Assembly (NCBI GenBank): GCA_933207985.1
Contig: OW240912.1
Location: 204,668,240 to 204,732,239, forward strand
Reading direction: 5' to 3'
DNA length: 64,000 nucleotides
Source of the DNA: Pelobates cultripes
Lineage: Eukaryota; Chordata; Amphibia; Anura; Pelobatidae
Shown: positions 33,044-44,082 of the stretch, piece after piece
Layout of the letters: every line of letters begins with the position of its first letter
Position numbering within the stretch: the first letter of the stretch is position 1
Position numbers and translations under genes: made by a program
The notes under the pieces: generated by a model
What the model was told of the DNA's origin: nothing
The model's input: the letters and a program-made list of their open reading frames with translations, nothing else
The model's database searches: none

Positions 33044-33134
<91 letters not shown>
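33041..33134. repeat. (TG)n(TA)n microsatellite
   Basis: Long TG runs followed by TA, directly next to the Tc1 end at 33043. Confidence 0.95.
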
Positions 33135-33647
33135 GTAGAGAGGGCATTCATATCTGTAGGTTTACGTAAAACTTTAGTTTCAAAATTACCATACTTTTCA
33201 AGGACCAAAGTAACATTCAAAAATCTTCCTATTATTATGTTCCAAAGTAAACATTAATTTAAAATTATTACTGTTTATAAATTAAAAAACAAACAGCTAC
33301 ATTTCTCCACAGTGTTACACTAAAAGAACAAATGTGACAAGAATAGGGACATCCATGACCTCTCAGCAACACATAGGAAGCAAGGGAAAGGGACAAAGTT
33401 ACACATTGTCTCAAATGTAGAATATTACATTGTAGTGTAGTGGTTATGGTGCCAGGAATGTCTTGGAGTGCAATTAAAGGCTTAGCTCATTGGCTGAGCG
33501 TGATCTGAAGGGTCTGATTCAGGAAGCCTTAGAGGACTTCCTGCTTAGGAACTTCTGGTTCTCTAGCATTGGTGGTGGAGGTGGGGATTGGTTCCTGCCA
33601 GAACCCAGTAATAAAGTAGTAAAAGAAGACCTGTCAAAAACAGTTCG

Positions 33648-34356
33648 ACTACAGTATATACTCGAGTATAAGTCTAGTTTTTTAGCACATTTTTTGTGCT
33701 TAAAAACCCACACTCGACTTATACTCGAGTCACTGTCTGTATTATGGCAACTTAGAGAGCCGCGGCCGTCAGAGCCATGGCAACGATCCGCGCGGCAACC
33801 AGACCGCGAGACTTACAGCGGAGCTGACCGTAACGGAGGAGAAGGGAGCTGACAGGAGCTGCAGGAAAGGTAAGTAAATGCTTCCTGCCGGCCCCCCCAC
33901 TTCACAGCCCATGCCACTTGACCACCAGGGATTAAGATAGCCCTCCTCCCTGACCAGTTAACAAGCAGGGAGGGGGGACAAAATAAAATTAAAATAATAA
34001 AAAAATAATAACATTAAAATAAAAAAATAATAAAAATGCCCTCCCCCCACCCAGTTCACACATACTACACAAACACACACTCTGCATTATATACACAGTG
34101 TGTGTATATAATGCAGAGTGTGTGTTTGTATGAGTGTGTGTGTGTGTGTGTATATAATGCAGAGTGTGTGTATATATAATGCAGAGTGTGTGTTTGTATG
34201 AGTGTGTGTGTATATAATTATAGAAATCACAGAATTTCATAGCCCCAAGTTTTACCCTCGACTTATCCACGAGGCATAGCATATTTCACAATTGTTGGTC
34301 ACAAAACTGCACTGGACTTATACATGAGATCGACTTATACACGAGTATATACGGTA
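33648..34356. mobile_element. MITE with CTACAGTATATACTCGAGTA termini
   Basis: Left end CTACAGTATATACTCGAGTA followed by TAAGTC, right end GACTTATACACGAGTATATACGG. Inside, the inner arms repeat (ACTCGACTTATACTCGAG near 33712; CTCGACTTATCCACGAG near 34257). This terminal sequence is widespread in vertebrate genomes. The core contains TG/ATATAATGCAGAG repeats (about 34080-34215). It appears inserted in an older repeat with the GGTTATGGTGCCAGGAATG motif (33430). Confidence 0.65.
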
Positions 34357-35110
34357 GTTAAAAATGGGATGGGGGAGGGCAGTTCACTCTTGGCATCACA
34401 ATTAATATGGTGAGCTGTAGTGATTATAGTGCTAAGTGTGTTTCTTTAAGCTAAAGTGTACAAATTCTTTAAAAGAGTTTCAATATTTTTTTACTTGCAT
34501 GTCAGAGCTTTCAGGGCACAAATTAGAGAGATGTTTAAAAAAACTCATCAGCATTTCAGATGTAAAGTTGTTTTTGATAACAATCCTCACGCCGGCCTCT
34601 CAATGCATCACACCTAAGAGAGTGCTCTGGTGAGGTTATTCCAGCCATTAGTTGCACTCGTTAACATTGCTCTGAATATATATGATGTTCATAATTAAAT
34701 TAAAGCTTTCAATTTTCAAAAAGGAGACTAGCAAGGTTACCCATAAACTTGAGCAAATTGAAAAAGAATTTGTGAAAAAGGTTAGTGCTAAGTACTTGCA
34801 ATAATTCTGAGCATTTTAAAAATCTCAAGGTTATCTTCATGCCAGGGCCTCATAGAAGATTAGTGTATCTGGCTTTATGGGTCTCACTGTAAGCACTATA
34901 ATCTTCATTTCTAACAACATATTTACATTTAACTACCTTTCTGTGTTATGCTCTTTGATTGACAAGTGTTTAGTTAACCCTTAGATGACAAGTGTTCTTA
35001 GCAAAATAAGCAGCTTCAATAAATACAGAAGAATACAAGAATATGAATATATATATATATATATTTACAGACACACACACACAATGCATACGTGATACAT
35101 AGTCACTTAC
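34357..35110. other. Intron sequence of the collagen gene, nothing recognised
   Basis: AT-rich sequence between the 33.6 kb MITE and the 27-bp exon. It includes the end of an older MITE (about 34402-34450) and a short TA/ACAC run at 35047-35085. Confidence 0.45.
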
Positions 35111-35137
35111 CCTGGGTCCTTGGGGTCCCACTGTCAC
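35111..35137 (-). CDS. COL16A1: COL16A1 micro-exon, VTVGPQGPR
   Basis: On the minus strand a pyrimidine-rich acceptor ending TTTCTGCAG precedes 27 bases reading VTVGPQGPR, followed by the donor GTAAGTGACT. The exon starts and ends in phase 0 and fits the phase of the preceding exon. It corresponds to VTLAPSGPK in human collagen XVI as I recall it, the point where the non-collagenous N-terminal region passes into Gly-X-Y sequence (GPQGPR). An exon this short would be missed by most gene finders. Confidence rests on order, phase and similarity together. Confidence 0.75.
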
Positions 35138-35339
35138 CTGCAGAAATACACAGGGGGATAATTATTATGAAAATTGTAAAACATATATGTATAATGAGGT
35201 CAAGCATAAATATAAACAAACATGAATAGATAATGATCATTATAAAATAATACTTTTAATTTAGGGGTTCATTCACTATGCTTTGAATTGTGACTATAGT
35301 TGAGTTAGGAAATGTTTCTACAGCTAAACACTTTTTGCT

Positions 35340-36968
35340 TGAATACTCTGATGCATTGAGGCATGGACTATAAAATATCTCTGAACGTGTCCTGTGGTAT
35401 CTGGCACCAAGACATTAGCAGCAGATCCTTTAAGTCCTGCAAGTTGCGAGGTTGGGCCTTTGTGATTTGGATTTGTTGTTCCAGCACATCCCACAGATCA
35501 GATTGAGATCTGGGGAGTTGTGAGGTCAAGGCAAGACCTTGAAACACCTTGAACTCTTTGTTGCTCCTCAAACCATTCCTAAACAATTTTCACAGTGTGC
35601 AAGGGTGCTTTATCCTTCTGAAAGTGTCCACTGCCATCAAGGAACACCATGAAGGGTTGTATGTATGTGAAATACTCATTAACGTAAAACACAAGTTCTT
35701 CACACAAGAGTTGAATAAGCAGAGATTCCTTTATTGCTTGTGCACAAGGAGAGTGTCAAAGAAGACTGCCCTCCCTCTATATGAAAAACACATATCTTAT
35801 ATACAGTTAAAGAACGCAGCTTAAGTGCCAGAAACAGCATAGTGACAAAATATCAGTATCTTGATGTATGCAAAAAAAACACAGTACCCTGTAATTAGTT
35901 GCCTCTAAACCTACTCATCCTGCTATGGTCCGTTCAGTCTACTTCTGAATCAATCACTTCTGACCATCCACCCTGAGGTGATAACCCACCTTTGCCTATT
36001 TCCATTCTAATCATTGAATAGATAAAACAGGTTTCTTATAAACCTACTTGGAGCAAAGAGCCCAGAAATGTCGATACTTAACCCGTCAAGCACACAAAGT
36101 CACACAGAGGGCAAACATGGCTGATATAAGAACAAGATGGCGGCTGAGGAGCTAAGACACTTTCACAACATTCACACGTGGTCTGCAACAATCTCTAGGT
36201 AGGTGGTATTATATAATGCCAGGACACAAGGTTCACAGCAGAACATTGCCGAGAGCATAACACTGTCTACTTCGGCTTACCTTCTTCCCATAGTGCATCC
36301 TGCTGCCATCTCTTCCAGTTAATCGACGCACCTAGCTATCCTCCTGATCTAAAAGAAAACGTGATTCATCAGGTCAGACAATCTTCTTCAATTGCTCCAA
36401 GGTCCAGTTCTGACACTCACGTTCCTGTTGAAGGCGCTTTCGGCGGTGGACAGAGGTCATCATGGGCACTCTGACCAGTCTGCAGCCACGCTGCCTCATA
36501 TGCAGCAAACTGTGATGCACTGTGTGTTTTGACACCTTCCTATCATGTCCAGTAATTTTCAGTACCTAGAGCTACAGTAGCTATTTTGTCTGATCGGACC
36601 AGATGGTCTAGCCTTCGTTTCCCATGTGCATCAATGAGACTTCAGCACCCATGACCCTGATGTAGGTTCACCGGTTGTCCTTCTTTGCACCACTTTTGGT
36701 AGGTAATAACCAATGAATACTAGGAACACACCACAAGACTTGCCATTTCGGAGACGCTCTGACCCAATCGTCTAGCCATCATTATTTGGCCCTTGTCAAA
36801 GTCATTCAGATCTTTTCTCTTGCCTATTTTTCCTGCTTGCCTCACATGAAATTTAAGAACTGACTGTTTACTTGCTGCCTAATATATTTCACTCCTTCAC
36901 AGTTGCCATTGTAACAATATAATCAATGTTATTCACTTCAGTGGTTTTAATGTTGTGGCTGATGAGTA
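35340..36968 (-). pseudogene. Tc1-like transposase pseudogene and element, split by an LTR
   Basis: The minus strand has the terminus GTTTTAATGTTGTGGCTGAT (complement at 36968-36940), then a coding remnant. At 36827 the expected start codon reads ATA, followed by [29 protein letters not shown] and a TAG. This is the N-terminal helix-turn-helix of a Tc1 transposase. Further remnants extend to about 35370 (minus-strand complement of CCAGCACATCCCACAGAT, the Tc1 end with WDVLEQ), so the gene is nearly full length but heavily decayed. A solo LTR of about 510 bp sits between 35666 and 36176. Confidence 0.75.
35666..36176 (-). mobile_element. Solo LTR, probably of an endogenous retrovirus
   Basis: Read on the minus strand, the segment begins TGTGAATGTTGTGAAAG and ends TTTCACA or TTTCACATACA, giving TG...CA ends. 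It contains a TATATAAG box and, near its 3' part, CAAGCAATAAAGGAATC, a polyadenylation signal. The Tc1 sequence continues on either side without loss. There is no internal viral coding sequence; such solo LTRs arise by recombination between the two LTRs. A target duplication could not be fixed because the exact edges are ambiguous by a few bases. Confidence 0.65.
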
Positions 36969-37219
36969 TGCATCCCCCATTCAAGTGTTTGTCCAAGTGG
37001 ATTATTAGTTGGTATATGTGACGGACCGCCTGGCACCCCAACCGGGTGCCTCTGTGAGTTGATGCTCCTAGTGCTCACCGCGGACTCCAAGGGCTCCACC
37101 AGACACCATAAGCACTGTAGTTCCCACATCCAGCATTACAGCTTTGCTGGGAACACGGCATCCTCCACCCACCCTGGACCCAAGACCAAGATCCAGCTTC
37201 CAGTGGGTGAACCTCTCCT

Positions 37220-37393
37220 ACTCCAGAGACACATAGACTGCTGAGTCCACACACACACACACACACACACATAATTCTGAGTCCATACACACAGACTGCT
37301 GAGTTCATACACACAAACACACATAGACTGCTGAGTCCATACACACACACACAAACTGCTGAGTCCATACACACATACACAGACTGCTGAGTC

Positions 37394-37430
<37 letters not shown>

Positions 37431-37624
37431 TGCTGAGTCCAACACACACACACAGGCTGAGTCCACACACACACATCACACACACACATACACACACAGA
37501 CTGCTGAGTACATACACACATAGACACACATACTGCTGAGTCCACACACAGACTGCTGAGTCCATACACACACACACACACTGCTGAGTACATATACACA
37601 CACACACACAGAGACTGCTGAGTA

Positions 37625-37665
<41 letters not shown>

Positions 37666-38160
37666 GCTGCTGAGTACATACACACACAGACACACAGACT
37701 GTTGAGTCCACACACAGACTGCTGAGTCCACACACACACACAGACTGCTGAGTCCGTCCATACACACAGACAGACTGCTGAGTCCATACACACACACACA
37801 CAGACACACAGACTGCTGAGTCCATACACACACATACTGCTGAGTCCATACACACACACAGACTGCTGAGTCCATACACACACAAACACAGACTGCTGAG
37901 TCCATACACACACAGACCGCTGAGTCTATACACACACAGACTGCTGAGACCACACAGACACACAGACTGCTGAGTCAATACACACACACACACACACACA
38001 TACAGACTGCTGAGTCCATACACACACACAGACTGCTGAATCCATACACACACACTGCTGAGTCCACACAGACAGACAGACTGCTGAGTCCATACACACA
38101 GACAGACTGCTGAGTCCATACACACAGACAGACTGTTGAGTCCATACACACACACACCTG
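37220..38160. repeat. CA-rich minisatellite, GACTGCTGAGTCCATACACA units
   Basis: More than 25 imperfect units of about 24-45 bp, each with GACTGCTGAGTCCATA and a variable ACACAC run. It is embedded in a larger repeat starting TGACGGACCGCCTGGCACCC at 37020. Cysteine/valine-rich frames on the minus strand are artefacts. Confidence 0.92.
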
Positions 38161-38275
38161 AGCATATCAAGCCTACCTGGCTTATGTGCGGGAGGTGGGG
38201 TTTAATTTGGGGGCGGGGCCTGTGCTGGGGAAGCTGCTGAAAACACCCAGCACTGTTCCAGCTCCTCTGTCCTGC

Positions 38276-38316
38276 ATTCCCTCGGGCTGTAACAGACTGT
38301 TACAGCCCGAGGGAAT
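38276..38316. repeat. Perfect 20-bp hairpin
   Basis: ATTCCCTCGGGCTGTAACAG and CTGTTACAGCCCGAGGGAAT are separated by a single A. It lies at the right flank of the minisatellite-bearing repeat. Confidence 0.9.
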
Positions 38317-38473
38317 ACAATTGAAGCACATGGCCAGCAAGTTGCTGGCATTTGGGGGGGCTCAAGGGGGTGCACAGCATGATGTAGGGGGGGCCATGGT
38401 CCCCTCTGCCCCCCCCAGCGATGCCACCGGGGGGCAGCACCTGGAGGAGCCAAGTTAACAAATCAGAATGTTA

Positions 38474-38914
38474 CTTAAAGGACCACTATAGTGCCAGGAA
38501 AACAAACTCGTTTTCCTGGCTCTATAGGGTCTTTGGCTCCCCCCTCCCTCAGGGTCCCAATCCCACAAGGCTGATGGGGGAGGAAGGGGTTAAATTCTTA
38601 CCTTTACTCGCTCCCTTACTCTCCTCCCTCTTCCGACATCATCCGCTGAATGCGCATGTGCGGCAAGAGCCGCGCGTGCATTCAGTCAGTCCATAAGAAA
38701 GCATTTCTCAATGCTTTCCTATGGACGCTGGCATCTTCTCACTGTGAAAATCACAGTGAGAAGCACGGAAGTGCCTCTAGCGGCTGTCAATGAGACAGCT
38801 ACTAGAGGCTGGATTAACCCTATGTTTACAGCTGCAGGGTTAACCCTAGATGGTCCTGGCACCCATGCCACTTCATTAAAGTGAAGTGGTCTGGGTGCCT
38901 ATAGTGGTCCTTTA
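38474..38914. mobile_element. TTAA-flanked MITE (copy 2, inverted)
   Basis: Starts TTAAAGGACCACTATAGTGC and ends GGTGCCTATAGTGGTCCTTTAA. It is the inverted relative of 26392-26818, sharing the TTCTCACTGTGAAAATCACAGTGAGAA palindrome and GAAAGCATT..CAATGCTTTC. Confidence 0.75.
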
Positions 38915-41900
38915 ATGGTTTTAGTACTTGCATGGGGGAAGGGCACCAGGGTGCACCCAGCATTAGATTTGGATTGGAACAAGATAATCAATGTTGATGA
39001 TCCTAAAGAAGGCAGAGCGGAGGCTGATAGGAGACTGCCTTGTACTGGATTAAAGGGAAGTGTAATGTTTATTTGAAAGTATTCCTTAACCTTAGAGTGT
39101 TCATCTAAGTCACTACAAATATTATATACCTAATATGTAATATATATCTTTGAACACAAAATTATTTTTTATATATAGGAGGTTCGGCTTAAGGTTTCAA
39201 GCCTGAACGTGTAGAGAAGTTGTACTTATCTACCATCTACCAGATTTCACTTTGTTGCTATTTCAGTGTGTTCGATCGGTCATTAATAACTCATTTGCAG
39301 ACGTCTGGAGCATGTACAGCACTACTCCCTACCCCTGCAGGCATAAAAACTAAGAAATGACCACGTTATTAGGAAAAAAGATATAAACATGCATTTTCCC
39401 TCCCATGTGTGAGTCCTGGCGCAGGATAGATATTATAAACCCAACCTAAAGGTATATAACACCTGGTATCAACACACAGCTGCTTTTGTTCTGAAATATT
39501 TTCCATCTTAACTCAGCAGACAAGATATTCCTGTAATAATACGTCCATCTTTCCTATATCACCTACCATGAGGCATTCTTTCCAGACCCATACATACAGC
39601 TGTGGGGGAGAGTACTGCATACCATATTTTGTAAAATCCTCCTCAACGTTTATAAACTGCTGCCTGGTTTGTTATACGTTTTTGGATTTTCCAATAATCT
39701 GTCATAGCTTGTAATAATCTATACTGACATATAAGTGGTACAGTTAGCTGCTTGATCTAGCTAACACTGCTTTTCATGTTTCAAACTGCTCTACTTACAT
39801 TGGCTGACAGACCCAGCATATCATATACTGTTCTAGATGCATAAATCATTGACATAGAGTATAGAGTATATAAAGGCATGATCAGTCTTACAAATGTAGT
39901 CTATGAGCCCTCCTCAAAAATGGACAAAAGCATGCATAGGTCAATTCTACTACGGAGGTCCAGTCCAGTTGACATTTCTCTGCTGAAAGGGTTCTAGTTA
40001 CTGAGATGTAGTCATGATTTACTGGGCTGTTTAATAATGCCACGGAGTAAGCACAGAGTTTGCAGTGTTTTGCTACATGAAAGTAGAACAGTATATCTGA
40101 ATTAGTAAAGGCTCCAGTACCATTTTCCCTAGCTTTGGATTGGGTAGCCACTTTGCTGTGTGGTGGAGTGTCCCTTGCTACCTGGTATATACATTGATAA
40201 TTGATAAGATCACTGTTGATTTTGCACATTCTGCTACGTTAATGAGCTCTGCTTAACCACAAGGATTAAGTTTCCCTGTGGTTATGCAGTGCTCATATCT
40301 CCAAAGGACTTTATTTCTCTGTTCGACATCTGATGAACAGGAATATGCAATCAAAGTCATCTTGTGCCCTAATTGAGATCATGAGAGGCAATACTGGTTA
40401 AAAACCTTCTGTACTTTATCCAGGTACCACCATCCTGATTGAACAGGAGCCTGCTATCTCAGCACATAGCTTATAAATTATATATTATCATCCTCATTAA
40501 AATGCTTGACAGCACTATTATATGTATCCTCCTAGTTGGCTGACTTGCCATATTACTGCATTTATATATGTATATTTTATAGAAATGTACTATAATTAGC
40601 TGTTTGACATAACAGTAGTGTTTTAAATATTCTAAAACTAGATGTCTAGCTTTTCATACTCTATATTTTTGAATCTACTGTGCTATTGTTAGTTGTATCT
40701 CTTGCCTTACTCTGAATACATATTATCCTTACCGATTAGCCGATAATTATGATATCATTGAGTCCTGCTCTAGATTTCACAAATTAGCTGCTTGACATAA
40801 CATATGGTAGACAAGCCATACCTAAATTATTGTCTAAATTACCTACATTAAATGGTCATGCTGCAGTGGTTGTGCAATGAGTATTTGGGTGCTGTCAAAC
40901 CATTTTGATGAAGTTTCACAAAACCCAGGGCTCTTTTTGGCACCCAAAGCTCAGCTCCTCATCCTTTACCAAGATAATGCAGAGCACTTCTACATTATCC
41001 CTCCAAACCTTTCCAACGCGAGGATCACTTAGCAATTTAGTGGCCAAGGAAGCATCAGCTAAAGCACTTCTGTGCAGAAACATTGCATTAGCTGAGACAA
41101 AGTACAATCTGCCAGCAGTTTAAAAATAAAAGATAACTAGTGTTTCAGTCGGAGCCACTGAAATGGCCTGCAGATATTCTGGAATAAAGGGGCACAATTT
41201 GTCAGCTATATGCAGTGCAAGTCAAGCACAGCTGCCTTGCAGTCATCCAGCTGTTAATTAAAGACATTCCAAAGTCTTTAAGCCATCACAATTGACCTGT
41301 GACATCAAAGGAATTAATGGTCTTAAAACTCTATGTATTGTTTTATGACTTCTAGAAATAGCTACCCAAACTGTTATATAGTTCAAGAAGCACTGAATTT
41401 AACTCTTCAGCCTGAACGTCTACAAATTTCAATCACAACAAAAGCAGCAGATAACACTTGTCATGGTACAGCATAAACAATTGTGTTTAGGTCCTTTATT
41501 TTTATAGTAAAGTGTCTGGGACATTACAGGGTGCTGTGTGTTAGAAATGACAGATCCTCACCCACTGAGAAATCAGAATTCTTATTAAACGTTGCCTTAT
41601 CCTATACAACTTGTTGATTCTTGTCATCTCCAATAAGCTCATCAAACATGCAATGAATGTAGTAAACTATTATAATATGTTACTTTGCCAACTATTTGTT
41701 TATTAATGAAGTTTTATGGTGGTCCAGGGTAAAGTGCATCATTCATTGTATTTAAAAAAAAAATGGAGAAATAAAACTACAAAGACAATTTTATATTTTG
41801 GAAACATTCCAGGAAATGGGAATTGAGCAATGTTCCTCCTCATTTAACAGTTAGTAGTAAGTGAGTACAGTGTATAGATGATCAAGGGCCATTGTTGAAC

Positions 41901-42144
41901 CCATCAATAGCTGGAAGTAGTTTTTTTTGTTATATTTCAAAACCAGATGTCACCACGTGTGCAGTACTGAACTAGATAATAGAAATGGACAATAACATCT
42001 GCTCTTACTTTTTCCGTGTCTGTAACGGCTAAGGTCTAATTTCCAGACTTTTTTTTTTCTTAAAAGAAGTGTATAAACAACAGAATCTACTGTTACCTTG
42101 ACACCTATCCCATAAATATGTTCTCTATTATGGCGCATACTTAC

Positions 42145-42180
42145 ATTGGCTTCGGGGAGCTGGAAAGCACACGATGCACA
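42145..42180 (-). CDS. COL16A1: COL16A1 micro-exon, CASCAFQLPEAN
   Basis: The acceptor TTGCTCTTTCTCTAG precedes 36 bases reading CASCAFQLPEAN; the donor is GTAAGTATGC. Both edges are phase 0. The Cys-X-X-Cys motif matches the CPPCVHGARDSN segment of human collagen XVI as I recall it. Such Cys-X-X-Cys pairs punctuate the non-collagenous regions of this protein and probably form interchain disulphides (inference). Position and order between the neighbouring micro-exons agree with the human protein. Confidence 0.78.
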
Positions 42181-44082
42181 CTAGAGAAAGAGCAAAGAGA
42201 AACAAGGTTAACAGCATCCATCTACTGAATTCATACACATGCACTTAACACTTGGCTGACAGCATATTGTTAACTGGTCGATGGCTAGTGCAATATAGGA
42301 TTGGCTGGATTTATAACCGGTTGTAATGACCACTGGAGTGACAGCTCACAAAGTCCACTATCAGCCTAACAATGCTGGAACAATCACTGAATTGTTAGCA
42401 TTCCACTTACTTACTCTGATCTCTATGGGTTAATTTGCAGTATAAGGGGAATTGCCAATCTTTTCAACTGCTAACGCATACATTTGATGTGTACTGCAGG
42501 CATTTTGCAATTTTCTCCAGATGTTGCTGGTATCTGGCAGCACTGATAAATGTACTAATAGCATCAGGAACCCATGGGGTGTAACCTTCAGGTCGCCTCA
42601 CATGATGATTGCCAAATATAGAAATGGGCAAAATTAATGATGGTCCAGTGAGGGCAGTCCAGTCTGCCTATTCCTTTGTTAGAAATAGCAGAAACGCTCG
42701 GCTTTATGCCGAAGTTAGACAGAACCAGATAACGATATAAAGTAACACGGACAGCAACTGGCACTATGACAGGTTCAGTAGTCAGTGTCACTGTACTTTA
42801 AAGTAAATCAACCACAGCAAATCTGACTGCCAAAATGAGAGACAGCCACAACAGTAAGCCATCATTTTTGCCAGGCACATGAGAGACCTCCTAGGTTCTC
42901 AAGGCTACGGTTTTGTAGGAGTGAGCCCTGAAAGTTGAGAACTCATTTGAGACTGTAAGTGACTGTAAAGATATGACGTTACAGTGGAAGTCATTGCAGC
43001 GATAATTATAGTAATTAGAGGAAAAAGAAGGGTTACCATTTCAGCTCTGCACTTTCCAGACATTAAATATAACTTAATCCAATAGACCAGTGAAAATGTG
43101 CCTTAGTAAACACAGTTCAGGTGTTTGCACTACAGGTGTTCAAATGCTTTGTGCTTTTTATATTCTTTGTAGTAACCTCTGATCTTTTTCTTCTCTTTTT
43201 ATCCACCTCATCTCAATTAAGCCTGCAAGTGCCCTGTGCTCTGGGAGATTTAACAGGCCCCTGTAATTGATCATATTCTGTTTCATCCCATGCCACATAA
43301 GCGATCAGTTAATTTCCACAGCAATTTTCAAGCAATAAATACATACTAGAAAATACTTTAAAAGGGTTGTGCTGTCTCTGCCTAAAACGTGCAGGAGCAT
43401 ACAGCATCCATAGCTAGTGAGGTTAGATGGGTTGATAAAAAACACATTAATCTGTTGGTGAATGTTTGGCAGATAAAATGCATATCCCACTGTTATCAGG
43501 AACAGGATCATATATAAATAGGACTTTGATCATGAACTGACCCCGAGCTCATTAAAAAGACTAACCATCCAGTGCCACATTTCTAACATTTTACATGACA
43601 AGTCCCCACTTGCTCTAATCTCTATTCAGCTTAGCTTCTTCTCCCGCTAGCCCAGCGCCCACCTGAAGATTGTGTGATTTTTCCAAACAGTGATTACATC
43701 TTGATTAGAGGGTTTGCCTGAGCTGTCTTAGCGAAACAAATCTTCTGAAATAAGTAGCAATCAAAGTGTTTATTAGCAGATATTATTTATATTTACCTGA
43801 CACATATTTTGCAAATACTGCACTGTGCAATCAGTCTCTCCCTGTCTTCTCTTAAAGCCAAATTAACTACCTGCTTTGGACCAGTAAGTTATGTTCTTTA
43901 ACTTGAAAAAGCACATTCGGACCAGAAATATGTCAAAATCTGCAGTTTACAACACCAGACAATGTTATCAGCATTACAAAGTTGCAACTACTGTTATGCC
44001 CTAAACAGTGACTGTGTGTCTATATTGCGTCACATTTACATGATGTGTAAGACAATTTTAAATGCTTTTTATGTACTCTAGT
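42181..44082 (-). other. COL16A1: COL16A1 intron, no feature recognised
   Basis: Ordinary AT-rich sequence to the right of the CASC exon. Short open frames here show no motif. Confidence 0.5.

Larger units (their letters stand above)
35138..42144 (-). other. COL16A1: COL16A1 intron, about 7.0 kb
   Basis: Between the VTVGPQGPR and CASC exons. It holds a Tc1 pseudogene with a nested LTR, a CA-rich minisatellite, a palindrome and a MITE, listed separately. From 38915 to 42144 I see ordinary AT-rich intron sequence without a supported feature. Confidence 0.65.

Noticed and set aside
35549..35824. Plus-strand 91-codon frame
   Set aside because: It straddles the junction between the Tc1 pseudogene and the nested LTR and has no family similarity.
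37075..38170. Long cysteine/valine-rich frames on the minus strand
   Set aside because: They are translations of a CA-rich minisatellite; several frames are open at once because the repeat lacks stops.
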